From Epiperipatus broadwayi (Eukaryota > Onychophora > Udeonychophora > Euonychophora > Peripatidae), in the NCBI GenBank assembly GCA_028023455.1, contig JAQFVV010000231.1, positions 635,001 to 699,000 on the forward strand: a stretch of 64,000 nucleotides of DNA. Direction: 5' to 3'. The notes under the pieces are model-generated. The model worked only from the letters and a program-made list of their open reading frames with translations. It did no database searches and was not told where the DNA came from. Both the position numbers and the translations under genes were made by a program. Each line of letters starts with the position of its first letter. Position 1 is the stretch's first letter. Below are positions 34,590-47,012 of the stretch, piece by piece.

Positions 34590-34745
34590 TAATTAAATTA
34601 ACACCCCAATACTGGTTTATTGAATACATTAAATACTCTCAACAGACAATCCCAATATCAATAACAATTTCAAACTGTTGTCAAGGCGACCTCCTTTTAA
34701 CAATAAAAGTGGAATTCCACCATTATTAATGGTTTAATATACTTA
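34590..34745. repeat. Fragment of the 37-kb foldback family joined to family R
   Basis: Contains caataacaatttcaaactgt and tgtcaaggcgacctcctttt, which match one arm of 36924-37120, next to a short family R piece at 34603-34630. Confidence 0.65.
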
Positions 34746-34800
34746 TATAGACACTAAAGATTGCAACTTAACCACAAAAATTGAAATTATATATATATAT

Positions 34801-34956
34801 AAACTTAAGAGCATGCTGAAGCTCTAAAAAAGCCTTCTTTTGTAGTAGCATTTATCATAATAAAAATAAAAAAGTTTGTTTAGAGCTTTAGCATGCTCTT
34901 AAGTTTACATATTGGTAAATGCAAGCTATATATAAGTCATGTGACATCTGACTTTT

Positions 34957-34964
<8 letters not shown>
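34801..34964. repeat. Foldback element, family A, copy 2
   Basis: Arms aaacttaagagcatgctgaa and agcatgctcttaagttt enclose a core that includes tgtagtagcatttatcataa, also found in copy 1 (5870-6250). The flank agtcatgtgacatctgactt matches copy 1 in inverse orientation, so that flank belongs to the element. A TA array follows at about 34967-34990. Confidence 0.85.
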
Positions 34965-34989
<25 letters not shown>

Positions 34990-34992
<3 letters not shown>

Positions 34993-35580
34993 ATGATGTC
35001 AAGTAAGTTGTTATTTAGCATATTCACACCTATAAAAATAACTTTCAGCATTTAAATTCTTATATTAACTTGAATTTGAAGTAGAACTATATTTATTTTG
35101 ATAAAATCCAAAACAAAAGAGCTGTTACACAGATTAATGGCAATAACATAGTCCAATTAGTAATTAATAGTGCCATGGCAGCATCAAAAAGTAAAGATCT
35201 CTTTTTACATAGATGTAATGTGTTTATTTCTATTCTTTATCAAATAAAAAATCCATTAAAATATTTAATTCAACAAATACACCTTTCTGGAGAAGATTAA
35301 TTATTGTTTGCAGGATGTCAAGTGAGATGTTAATTTTCATACTTTCATACTGGGTTTAGATTCTTATAACAATTTAAGTTTGAAGTCAAAGGGTAATCCA
35401 TTTACTTCTCTAAAACCTAAAACAAAAATGATATTATACAGATTATTTGGAGAAAACATGTTTAGCCTCAGGATTGTCAGTTACAATTGATGGTTTCTTG
35501 GCAACGTCAAAAGGTAAAGTTATCTCTGTTTACATGGATATAACATCTATTTCTATCTTTTATCAAATTAAAAATTCATG
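34990..35580 (+). repeat. Direct dimer of a roughly 300-bp repeat (family D)
   Basis: Copy one (about 34992-35270) and copy two (about 35312-35580) share, in order, ggatgtcaagt(g/a)ag, attcttata, ttgaagt, taaaacctaaaaca-like sequence, atggcagcatcaaaa or tggcaacgtcaaaa, and ttttatcaaat. They are diverged, perhaps 70 percent alike by eye. A third copy lies inverted at 49510-49715. Confidence 0.7.
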
Positions 35581-35599
35581 AATATATATATATATATAA

Positions 35600-36923
35600 G
35601 ATTGATGAACAATTGGAGTTAATTAAAAAAAAAACAAATCAATGCAAACATGACTAATACAGACCAAAATAATCTGCATCATGATTCCCTCAGCAGACTT
35701 CAAATAACAAATTTCCAGTTCAAATCTGTTGTTAAATTGGTGTTGTTATAAGCAATGATTGATAGTTTTGAAATATGGCCATATGGATTATCAAAAACAA
35801 ACAATGGAATATATTTTGCAATATGGTCAAATGCATCAATGACTATTAGTTTTAACATGTTCAGATAAGTTTATTGGTAAGCAATGTCACAGTTTGTAAT
35901 ATAATTAAACAGGTCTCCATTGATTAGAAATGACTGACAGTTCATAATTTCCTCAAGCAGAATCATCATTTACCTTTTTTTTTTCAAACAAAAGGATAAT
36001 TTGCATCTAATAAATCATCATCAGAAAACATTGTATCCAGGTAACAATTCCATTTTTTTCTGGATGAAAATTCTGGAGTTAAATAGTTTATGCATTAAAA
36101 TGTTAAAAGTTGTTTGAAAACATAAAAATGAGATTATATTGAGTTTCCACATCAATGGGGGACCAATTTTGGTCAATATCCATTCTAAGATCATGCAGAA
36201 CACTAGCATATTTTGAAAATAAAAGAAATAACATAATAGTCCTCTATATACTATTCAAACATAATTTCATCTCATACAGAGTATAAGGAGATCTTAATAC
36301 AAATGTGGATTTATAAATAAAGATAATAAAAACGTTTTCAATATATTGTCTAATTCTTATCTATGCACAAATAATACATAAAGCACATACACATAGACAC
36401 ATGTATGCATATTGAGACTTTTACAAAATTCACACTCATTATTTCACAAATACACCTGTAGACATTGCATAATTTATTCTAATATCTCATAGAATGCATT
36501 TTACTCAAATTAGTTAGGCCTAATACATTCACAATCTTCTACTGTTATATCTCCTTGGTGTTTGTAATTATTGTTGTATTACTAGAGCATATTTTTAGCA
36601 TGCATTTATTCATAACACCCATCATGATCAACATACAACCACAATTATTTTTATTATATCAGATCTATATTATACTACCAATATATTGATGATATTTTTA
36701 TTTTTATACAGGTATTGATAAACTTAAACTTTAGCCACATTTAACTTACTCATCACAATCTTATGCTGTCAGTGGCTCAATGATGCACTTCCAGAAATTA
36801 AAAAACTGTGACTAAAGCTCTTACAAAGCACTTCAGCCAAACTTGATTTCATCAGCCATGGTAATACCTATATCATACTCCAAATGTAATGCATATTGTT
36901 TAATATTTGTTGAATATATATAT
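35600..36923. other. AT-rich intergenic DNA
   Basis: No recognised gene. The 62-codon minus frame at 36021-36209 has no motif. Confidence 0.5.
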
Positions 36924-37120
36924 ATCATTAAAAACCAGTCAACACTTAGACAATCACAATAACAATAACAATTTCAAACTGTTGTCAAGGCAACCTCCTT
37001 TTAACAATAAAGGTGGAATTCCTTTTTTATTGTTAAAAGAAGGTTGCCTTGACAACAGTTTGAAATTGTTGATTGTTATTGATATTGGGATTGTCTAAGT
37101 GTTGACTGGCTTTTAATGAT
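36924..37120. repeat. Foldback MITE, about 197 bp, near-perfect arms
   Basis: The ends atcattaaaaaccagtcaac and gttgactggcttttaatgat are inverted; the arms (about 85 bp) match through gacaatcacaataacaat and tgttgtcaaggcaacctcct. The loop is about 20 bases (ggtggaattcc region). Fragments of the same family occur at 18155 and 34590. Confidence 0.9.
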
Positions 37121-38456
37121 TACTTACAAACCCATTTAGCCATGAACATTATTACACTTAATATATATAATATTTTAATGAATGTTTTAAATGGCCTGAT
37201 GTAGTTGGTTTTCATTAGTTCTAGATAAAGTGCTTTTTAATTGTAATTATAAATAGATAACCCCAATACATTAAATATTTCCATATATATATATGTTTGC
37301 AAATACACACTCATGCATATATTTACATAGTAAATAATAGTTATGATTATATATATATATATATAAATGAGTGTATTAGGGTGCTATATTATAGATATAA
37401 GCTTTACAATTACTATATGGAGAGTGAAATGAGTGTATTAGAATTGTTTATTAGAGATATAAGCTTTACAATTGTCAATTGTTATCCAGTATAAAATAAC
37501 AATCAAGACTTCCCACATTATGCACACACTTCATAAAGCCTTGTAATATATACTATTGATTCAAACACCATCTATGCCAAAATGTCTTACTAAATTTTCA
37601 GTTTAAATGTAATAAAGTACATGGAATTGTGTATTAATAGATTTATACTTCGAAAGTAAATTTTCCCAGAATACTTAAAAGTAATCAGGAAGCTATTTTA
37701 GCATGCTAAGTAGGAGTTTGAATTTGCAATATATCTGATAAATTTACATATATACGTAACATGTACAATGTACTGGTTTTTATTTTATGTTACATAATGG
37801 TTGACAATCTTAAAACCTTCATTTTCTATACAGTACATTAAAGCCGGACTCTCATATATATATATATATAAATGATGCATTTACTACAATTCTATATTTA
37901 AATAAGCATTTATTTACATATGTTTAAGTTTCATTTGAGAGTGCCGTTTGGTAAATTCTAGATAATTTCGTTGGCGTCATTCATTCAAACAGCATGAACA
38001 GTAATTTAAAGTGAGTGGTCTATCCTCATGCTTTCATTTCCAGTACTTAAGATTTGCCCATATATAAGCATTTGGGTTGGAAAGGATAGGTGGATTCATT
38101 TTATCCTTTTGTAAATACTATATCTTGTGTTGGGAATGAAAGTATTCATTTATTATTAGTACTCACAAAAAGTGCATGCACAATAGCTTGAAAAGGCTGA
38201 TCTTTAATGTATTACAATTCTATATTGTAAATAGTGTTATCTAGCATGCTTGCAGTCAATAGAGATTATCATGAGGGCTAGAATTGGTTATTCACATTTA
38301 TTTATTTAGTTGGATTTACTTTATTTTTAAGACAGTTTAACAATTATAGAGTATTACAAAAAATATATAAAACTATTTTATAAAGAAGGTTTTATTTAAT
38401 TGGATAAATAATGCACTAAAAAGCAACAAATAATTTTTTCCTTTGATGATAATCTG
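37121..38456. other. AT-rich DNA with a small tandem duplication
   Basis: At 37368-37475 a 62-bp unit is duplicated (tgagtgtattag and atataagctttacaatt recur at 62-bp spacing). A TA run lies at about 37855-37870. No gene was seen. Confidence 0.6.
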
Positions 38457-38616
38457 GGTTGGTATATTTAACTCGAAATAAAAGCAGGAATATTCATAAA
38501 TGAATAAACCCAATCACTAAAATTTTATAGTTAACGTGAAATAAAAGTGTAGGGAGTCCATTAATTAATTTATGGATACCCTCCCCCATTTTTATTTCAA
38601 CTTAAATATACCAACC
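38457..38616. repeat. Foldback MITE, about 160 bp
   Basis: Left ggttggtatatttaactcga is paired with right ttaaatataccaacc; the inner tgaaataaaa and ttttatttca also match. Arms are about 35-40 bp. Confidence 0.75.
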
Positions 38617-39411
38617 TAAAAATGTGATTTAAAAAAATGTTTTTTTTTTGGTTTTTACTGCATTCACCATCCCATTAAATGAAAACATTTTTTTTATAAA
38701 ATATTTTTTATTCTTTATTATTTTTTATTTTTTGTAGTATTTGTGCATATTAAATTATTTACTAGTTATTTGTTGTTTATGAAGGCAATTTATATATATA
38801 TATATATACTTAGTTAAACAATCATGAGAAATTAAGATTGCATGTGTCATTTGTTTTTCTTTCTATTTCCCTTAACTGTAAACACATTTTCATGAATATT
38901 CAATGAAATTATATTTTTGAAAAATACCTCACCATTTAGTGGATATCATTGCAAACTTACTGAATTAAGATCATTCATTTTAAAATTAAGTCCATCAACA
39001 CTGTTAATAGCAAAAAATCTTGAAATATTTCAGAATCGTACTGTATTATCATCTACACCTAACACATGTACAAAATATGAAGAAAATCCATTCAATAGAA
39101 ATATGACAAAAAATGGTTACAAGATTTGACCCAAACAACTACTGTACTAAGTTACACAAAAGCATTTAAACATTATACAGATTTCAACCAGGATATCTAT
39201 TCATGAGTGTCTTAGTTGCAGTTGTAGAACTAACAAGCATTTGTCATTTGATTCATGATTTGTGTTTATCTACATTTACATAGATCAGTGATTATTAAAA
39301 TGCAATCGCTTATATTACAACATCAGAAACAGTTACCATTTCTGAATGAGTACAGCCATTTTGACTTCAAGAGGGAAAAATAAAAAGATAAAAGAAAATG
39401 ATAATAATACA
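38617..39411. other. AT-rich spacer
   Basis: The plus frame at 38917-39129 (70 codons) has no recognisable motif and no codon support. TA run at about 38793-38808. Confidence 0.4.
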
Positions 39412-39529
39412 TTAGAGGTGAATTTTGTCATGATTATACAAATCAATCTGTGAATAAGAAATATGATCATATATAATGCATGCTAACCTATTATTCTGTT
39501 TATGTGATATTTTGTGATGCTTTCTTTTA

Positions 39530-39711
39530 ATTTCTTTTTGAAGGAAACTTTCCTTTCTGAAATATTTCAATACCATATCCAATAATAGCTCTTCAATACT
39601 GTTTATTCTCTGCCACATCTTCCCAGTGGAAAGAATCAATATTGAACTTCTTTCGAATGACCTTGAGGTAATTCTTATAATGTAGATAGGACCTGTCCAT
39701 GACAACCACAT
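39530..39711 (-). pseudogene. LINE-derived 3' fragment
   Basis: On the minus strand, in a frame different from the longest one, the sequence reads YLHYKNYLKVIRKKFNID followed by SFHWEDVAENKQYWRAII and GYGIEIFQKG. The pattern of K...L...IDxxxWEDxAxxxxxWRxxI...GxxxFxxG is the conserved tail that follows reverse transcriptase in many animal LINE copies. A stop follows after KRN. The reverse transcriptase itself is missing. Confidence 0.6.
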
Positions 39712-40506
39712 TTAAGACACCATAAAATAACTTTTAAGAAAAGTTTGTATGTTCATTCATGTGTGATTTGACTTTAGGAGGCTCCATGGCATAATGTCTA
39801 AGATGTTAAAGAATATACTTATTGTTCTTTGGTTATTTACTTTTTGAAGTGAAATTTGAAAAATATTTTGCATTCTCGACAAGATTCAAATTCTTGTTTC
39901 ATTTACCCAGTTTATAGTCAATTCTACCAATTCAATTATTGATCAGTAAATGGATATTTAGTGATATTTGTCAAGAAGATAAACAAAAAAGGTAAACTAT
40001 AGAAAGCCTTACCAATAAGAATTATTGATCATTCTGATGACTAAAGTATCCTTTAGTATGCTTTTCTGCAGAGGTTCAAAAAATGTTTCTACCATAAAGG
40101 ATGCAGGTTTAAGAATATTTAACCTTTTACTTAAATATATGTGAAAATATCCCAGTGCATGTCTCTAACTAAAAATTGAAATAAAAATGTTCAAGTCACC
40201 CTCTCAAATGTTTTGTTTTTTCCCCAGCAACGACCTCTGCAAATAAATGGAAAGTCTGAATTTCAGATAACAAAGTTCGGAATTTATATTTATTTAAAGA
40301 AGGCATCACAAAAACATAATGTTTAAGAAGGTGATTTGAAAATTATAACTGTAATATTCAGTTATTATATAGTAGAGATGTCTGCCCATCCCTTGTATTA
40401 AATAGATTACATCCTGTGCATGAGGGGTCAGATTGACTTTAGCTCAACATGAGTGTGACAAGAATCTCAGCCTCAGGGTGGCCTTTGAGCGTTCCATCAT
40501 CAGATT
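39712..40506. other. AT-rich spacer
   Basis: A possible B-box phrase (gattcaaattctt near 39885) follows ctccatggcataatgtctaa, giving weak tRNA similarity. No gene was seen. Confidence 0.35.
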
Positions 40507-40750
40507 TTCAATTGGATGGACGGTTGAAGACTTCGAGTGTGGAGCGGATTGAAGTCTGTTCATTAAAGTATGAAGATTGGCTATCTTAATATATATCTGA
40601 GCACTTATTGCATATATGTGTAGAGATGATAATCTGGACCAACTGATATACGTATATTGGCGATTATTTATCTTTTCGACATATGTGTTCAAGTATATCA
40701 GTGTTATGTGATAGAGAGTGATGGTGTGAAAGTCTGTGCTCATATACCCT
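40507..40750 (+). repeat. Half copy of foldback family T
   Basis: Phrases ttgaagtctgttcattaaag, gatgataatctggaccaact and gtatattggcgattatttat match the right arm and apex of 42707-43166. The outer tRNA-like end is degraded (tgtgaaagtctgtgctcata). Confidence 0.75.
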
Positions 40751-41638
40751 AGATATAACTGTAATATTGTGGAAGCAATTACTTTGCCCACAAGTGCTAA
40801 AATTGACACGCATTCTCCTATCAACAATTGTTTTAAATCATAGATGATCCATTTATGGTTAGAGCTTATTCTTTAAATAAATAAACAATTATTGACTATG
40901 CTTAAATCAGGGCTTGATCTTATTATGAGCCTGATTTTTAAATCGACATATTGACTGCCCACATTCAGTTTATATAAATATCACAGGAAAGAAAAAGTGT
41001 CAATTTTAGCGCATGTGCAGAGTAGTTGCCTCTATAATACTATATATAAGTCGCTATATTATTATGTCTATTAACTTTACAAACTCTAGCCAAATAATTA
41101 GATTATTAAAATCCTAAAACTAAATATTGGTCACGTGCCAAAGCAAAAAGAAATATGACCCACACTTTTGTTATGATCTAATGTCTTAATTTGGAACAAA
41201 GGTTTTCATCATGTGAAATTGAAAGTAAATAAAATCTTCCACAAATACCTATAACACCATGTGGATAGATTGATTAATCAAATCAGCCTGCAGTGACAAC
41301 GGAAGTTTTCTGGAGGAAACTAAAAGAAGGGGAAGGAATTAAATTTCAAGGCAGACGAAGTTAAAATTAAGTTTTATGAATAAACAATTATTAAACTCCG
41401 AAATTGCAAAACAAATTCTTAACATTAAAATTGGAAAACTAAGGGGGGAAATCCCAAACGTAAACTATAACAAGAAATGCAGGATAAAATTAAGTTTACA
41501 AGTGAAAGAAAAATTAAAATTCTTGAAACAAAAATTAAATTCAAATATAAACAAATAATAGTAAAATTAAATTTGAAAAAGAAGAAAATAGCAATTTCAT
41601 GAAAAACTCAAGTTAAACAAATAGAAAGTATAGGAATA
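40751..41638. other. AT-rich spacer with one small open frame
   Basis: A 60-codon plus frame at 41376-41558 is very K/N/I-rich (ending KFLKQKLNSNINK), consistent with AT-rich composition and not with a known protein. Confidence 0.4.
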
Positions 41639-41652
41639 CCCCCCCCCCCCCC
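41639..41652 (+). repeat. Poly-C run, 14 bases
   Basis: An uninterrupted run of 14 C in AT-rich DNA; the G-rich complement could form a quadruplex or the C strand an i-motif. Confidence 0.95.
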
Positions 41653-42234
41653 GTAAACGAATTTAACGAATTTTCAAAAATACATATAATTAAATTAAAT
41701 GTATGAAGCTAAACTAAATATGACAATTTATTATTTGCTTCTACTAATATTACAAACTCAAGATAAATATGAATTACTAAAATCCCCATATATTAAACTT
41801 TTTTAGCATGCTTGATTTAATTAATATATCAGTACACGTTAATATTGGGGAGATTTTTTTTATTTCGAGGATCAATTACCTCTTCCAAAGAGAAGAAGGT
41901 GATATATTAAATTTATTTCTGTTTACATTAATGCACTATTGTATTGTATTGTATTGTATTGTGGGCTTTAATATTTCAATTATTAGCTGCATTTAGTAAT
42001 ATTAATAGGGGTGATTAGTTGATTATAATCTCTACTGTAGATTAATATTTAATTAATATATATAGCGAGAGAGAAAGAAAGGAAACGAGAAAGCAAACAC
42101 TTGTGACATAAAATGTAAAAGCCATAAAATGTTTAATTCATAGATCCTATAAGAAGACTGGAAAATGCATGGATGTACACACACACATATATAAGAACAG
42201 ATTTTACAGTAAATCAACTAGCCCTTTAAAGACA
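41653..42234. other. AT-rich spacer
   Basis: Includes five tandem TATTG units (about 41938-41962) and a purine-rich agagagaaagaaaggaaacg stretch near 42067. Confidence 0.5.
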
Positions 42235-42706
42235 AACGTTGCAATTTTGACTTTATTGCTTTCTTTATATGTTTGCTACTTTAATCTTCGTCTTTCACTT
42301 TTAATTTTTTGTCAGTTAGAATAAACTTCTTACTAATAGTGAGGAAAATTTCAAATGTGTTTAATAATAATACAAAGACCATTTTTACTCTTTAAATACC
42401 TATATAGCAATTTTGATTCCAATTTTTTTTTTTCTATTACGTTTGCTACTTTTTTATTTTTTATGTTTTCCTTTATTTTATTTTTTTGAGATAGAATAAC
42501 TTTAATATTAATAGTGATGATGATGACATTAATCAGGTGAATGTTGAAAATCACATTTACATCTTTTAATCTTTTAATTTTGAGCCCAATGTTTTTTATA
42601 TGCATTCGCTATTTTTTATTTTGTACCCCCCCCCCCCCCCGCCGTATTGGAGTAGCTTACTACTAGTAGTGAGAATAATTTCAATACAAAATTATTAAAA
42701 ATTAAA
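42235..42706 (+). repeat. Degenerate tandem repeat, about 165-bp unit, near 3 copies
   Basis: The phrases tttgctact or attcgctatt recur near 42271, 42439 and 42603, each followed by ttagaataaacttcttact, agatagaataacttt or gtagcttactactagtagtg and by tagtgag/tagtgatg. Copies are strongly diverged. The third holds a run of 15 C at 42626-42640. Confidence 0.6.
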
Positions 42707-43166
42707 GGGGATATCAAACTCTCTTCAACTAACCACTCTATTTTATACAACCGATCGATGCACATGACCATACACATGTGAAAAAGATAAAGGATCTCCA
42801 ATATATGTATTTTGTGCTGAAGCAGCACTCATCAGTTGGTCCCGATCATCATCTACCACAGACACATATATAATCCGTGCTCCATTTATGGACAGGCTTC
42901 AATGGTATGAATGGTTGAAAAGTATTGCAGGGTGGTTTGAAGCCTGTCCATTAAAGTTTTAAGATTTGCTATCAATATAAACTGAACACTGATTATATAT
43001 GTGTGTGGGAGATGATGATCTGGACCAACTAATAAATGCTGGTGGAGCACGAAATACGTTTATTGGAGATCCTTTATCTCTTTCACAGGTGTGTGGTTAT
43101 GAAAATCTGTTGTATAAGGTAGAGTGGAGAGTTGAAGAGAGCTGGAAAGTCTGGGTTCAAATCCCC
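42707..43166. repeat. Full foldback element, family T, 460 bp, tRNA-like termini
   Basis: The left end aggggatatcaaactctctt and right end gtctgggttcaaatccccta are inverted, and the arms (about 190 bp) match through acacatgtgaaaaagataaa, ccaatatatgta and cactcatcagttggtccc. The apex pairs gacaggcttcaatgg with gaagcctgtccatt. The right end gggttcaaatcccc is an RNA polymerase III B-box/T-arm look-alike, preceded by an A-box-like taaggtagagtgg about 45 bases upstream. So each arm appears to contain a tRNA-related unit. Copies: 14309, 27115, 40507, 45114, 59275. No transposase is encoded. Confidence 0.88.
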
Positions 43167-43429
43167 TACAATTACATCTAAACTGCAAGTAATTAAATTA
43201 TAATTGTAGTCAAATATTAAATTATTAAAATTAAATATTGCATGTCACTATATATAATAATAAATAAAATAAAATTGACAATCATATAACATTAAAATAC
43301 TAGTAAAATAGCAAAGGTATATACTAAAATTGAGTCACAACCATGGTGTAGTCTATTGTAAGATTAGACCTTCTCAAATGAAAATCAACAAAACATAATA
43401 AATTTTTATATAACAGAAATAAAGTAGAT

Positions 43430-44190
43430 GAAATTTAAAATGAATTATGGGCATAGTTAATATAAGTGTTATATAGAAAGCTTCAGGAAATGTTGCAAGA
43501 GTTATCAGAAGTAAGAAAATATAGTCAAAAGTAAGATGTTAAAAAGACTGAAATAATTTGCAATGGATTTTCTCAAAGGTTGACAATGATAAGTTAGAAA
43601 AAGTTAACAACTACAAATATATTGATCAAATTATTACTATAGATGGATACCTAATGGATGAAATTAATCATAGAATTAAACTTGGTTGGAGTGCTTTTGG
43701 TAAAAATAATTTGATACCAAAATGAAATATGGCTATGTGTTTGAAAAGGAAGGTTTTTAATAAATGTGTTACCAGTTTTTACTTATGGATCTGAGACTTG
43801 TACACTTTAAAGAAGAGCAATACAGAGACTTCAGACCACTCACAAAAGTAAGGAGAGATGCATGCTAAGAGTACCAAGAAGAGATCGAAAACACAATATA
43901 TGGGTAAAAGTACAAACAGGTGTTACAGATATCATTGAAAAAACTAACAGTTTGAAGTGGAATTAGACTGGACATATTTCTAGAAGAAATGATAATAGAT
44001 GGACAGTTGAAACCTAAACTGGATTTCAAGAGATGGTAAAAGACCTACATGTGAAATGGATGAATGAGATAAAAAAGCTTTCTGGGATTGTGTGGAGAAG
44101 AGAAGCTAGAGATAGTAGAAGATGGAATGAACTTGAACAGACCTTGATTCGGCAGTGAATTGAATGGTCGAAAATGATGATGATGATATA
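43430..44190 (+). pseudogene. RTE-like LINE 3' end (post-reverse-transcriptase region)
   Basis: In shifting plus frames: KLEKVNNYKYIDQIITIDGY, EINHRIKLGWSAFGKNN, KRKVFNKCVTSF, YGSETCTL-like remains and SERCMLRVPRRDRKHNIWVK. Later pieces read TGVTDIIEK, WTGHISRRNDNRWT, and DSRRWNELEQTLIRQ. These blocks are the classic order of the RTE-type LINE C-terminal part: YLGQxI, RRIxxGWxAFGK, CVxPVLTYGSETWTL, RRMLG, RRxDxRWT, W. The element ends in a gatgatgatgata microsatellite (44175), typical of this LINE class. Numerous stops and frameshifts show it is dead and 5'-truncated; the polymerase active site is not included. Confidence 0.88.
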
Positions 44191-45113
44191 GAAGTGTAAT
44201 GTTTAGTTGATTTTCATCTGCAATAGACGAAACTAGGATCGTGACAGAATCTTATTATAAGGTTTATTATTTTATTAGTATTTTAATATTTGTATTACTT
44301 CCAATTAATTTTAATAAATGGTGACGCTACTATAACGTTTAAATACTGACCTCAAAGTTTGAGCCATATCGAAATCCACATAGATTTCATAGTAATAGCC
44401 TTGGAGCTGATTAAAAACTACGAATCAATTTATAAAATTAAAACATAAAAAGAAGAAATTTTTACTATCTAACATGTTGAAGTGTCTTTAAAATCTTTAT
44501 AGGAAAAAGAAAGTTAATAATTATATTTATAGCTTTAAAAAGTTTTTCAGCCAAATTTATTAAATTTTGCAAAAGGTTCATTACATAGAGAAGTCACAAC
44601 TGTAGACTAACAAGAGGGGAGATTCTGCAGCGTTAATAAGAAGAGTACATTGTTTTAATATTTCTGATTAGCCAAATCCTGAAATGTTATATGTGATTGG
44701 TCGCTAAGTGGCTTTAAGTAGGCTAAATTACAAAGCAAGAAGAAGTTATAACTAAAAGAGTGATAATCACATTACATCAATGAAGTAAATAAGATCAGCT
44801 ATTCTACAGAAACTTGAACAGATCTAATAAAATTAGGGAGGATGCACTTCTAATTGAAATCTCTGTTTCTGCTCTGATTTTAAACATGACTAATCAGAAT
44901 TTCGTTTAATTTTACTTAATTTTAAAAACATCTTAAGCTCCAAGCATTAAAAAAAAAAAAAGATAATTACAATAAATAGAAGAACGCCTCTCTTTGTTAA
45001 AAGAAGAAACGATAAAATTGGTCAAGCATTTAACAACCAAAAAAAAAAAATCCTATCTATTCTATAAGTAAGTTTTGAAATACGGGTAATTTTCATATAC
45101 TAGGAGCTTAATT
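44191..45113. other. Intergenic DNA
   Basis: No gene or ordered repeat seen; A-tracts near 44950 and 45040. Confidence 0.5.
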
Positions 45114-45271
45114 GTAAATATAGGGGATTTGAACAGAGACTCAAGTAAATACGTATATTGGTGATTATTTATCTTTTCTACAGGTGTGGTGGTCATGTGT
45201 ATCTGTATTATGAGAAAGTGTGGGTAGTTGAAGGGTGCTTGAAAGAGTGTGTTCAAATCCCCTATATTTAC
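45114..45271. repeat. Short deletion copy of foldback family T, 158 bp
   Basis: The ends are perfectly inverted for 21 bases (gtaaataggg-type: left gtaaatataggggatttgaa, right ttcaaatcccctatatttac). Only one inner arm remains (attggtgattatttatcttt, gtggtggtcatgtgtatctg). This shows that the termini alone define the unit and that internal deletions occur. Confidence 0.85.
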
Positions 45272-45937
45272 TATCCTATATTTATTTATATATTATATAA
45301 ACACATAAATAAATATAAACTATATTTGTATGTAAACATAAATTACAACGGTAATGCACCTGCCCACCACATCTACAATTTATATTCCAATGCAGGTTTT
45401 AATTAAAATAAAATAAAAATTTCATTAGATTTGGACTTTTTCTCCAATTGGTCAGTAAATGGGTGATTTTTATATATTTAATTAACGGTTAAAGAAAAAA
45501 TGGGAGGGACGTCTAACCCTCATTATCCAACAATTAGAAAATTTCATAGGTGCATGCGCTCTGTTGTTCTTCTTTGAAAGAATGTTAGAGAGGCCTTTCT
45601 CTTGCAGTGGGATGAATGAAAAATTGTTTTGACTTTTATTTTTACATAGATTACATTTATATTATAATTTGATTGCAAGGGTTAAACTTTCTACACTCAC
45701 AACTTTGACACCGTCCACTTCAGATGCCTATATTAATGACTATTGCTAATTAGTTATTAGGTTAAAGGTTATTATATCGTTCCTAGTCCAACTTTAATCA
45801 GTTAAAGATTAATTAGAAAATAATTTAACTGTATCGCCCCTTTTCTATATGTAATATCTTTTTTTAGTAGTTCGTTTTCAGATAACATTATGTATATACT
45901 TTAAGAGAGTGGGGTGTAGTAAAAATTTTGAAATTTC
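45272..45937. other. Intergenic DNA
   Basis: AT-rich; includes gtgcatgcgctctgttgttc near 45550, a GC-richer motif. No gene was seen. Confidence 0.5.
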
Positions 45938-46250
<313 letters not shown>

Positions 46251-47012
46251 TAAAAACTAGTTTACACATATATTAGTTCATTGGCTTATATTCTTACTTA
46301 TTTATTGCATATGGATATTGTGGAATATATGATGATATCATTAGAATAGAGCGATTTTCTTATTTATACACCCACACACATATATCCCCACATTCTGTTA
46401 ATATTCAAAAGCTAGACTTTTTTTATAATCAACCTAATAATAAATCTAAAATGACCATTTATTTATACTATCTCCTGTTCTCATAAAGAATTACACCTGA
46501 GTCTGACAAGTTGGAAACTTTAATGAATGCAGGACCAGTATATGTAAACAGACACTTTATAAATACTATTAGTTTCATAAAAAGAAAGCTGGTGTTTGAA
46601 AATACGGATATTTGTTCATTTCAATATATATATATATTTAACAAGAACAGTTTTAAGTTTTAGTGCCATCTGTAAATACATGCATATTTTCCTCAATATG
46701 CTAAATGAGTAGAGAGACGTAATAAGTAAGCCACAATGCAATTCAATTATTAATCTGTGTATAGACCTGTATTATGATTAAAATCTATTTCTCGGGTGAA
46801 TATAGAAAACATATCTGTAAGTCTTACACAACACCAAAAATTAATCTATAAATATGCATTATGTCTTCTGGGACAATCGAACATACCACATGATAATATA
46901 TTGCATAGGACAAATGATTGCAGCAAACAATACGATATAAAGAGCAATAGAAAATAACTTCTTGAATGTGTCAAAATTCCATATATATGCAAACAAGAAG
47001 TAAAATGTCTAT
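46251..47012. other. AT-rich intergenic DNA
   Basis: No gene or repeat recognised apart from a TA run near 46625. Confidence 0.5.

Noticed and set aside
36021-36209. Reverse-transcriptase-like minus frame
   Set aside because: No motif could be aligned; composition is ordinary for AT-rich DNA.
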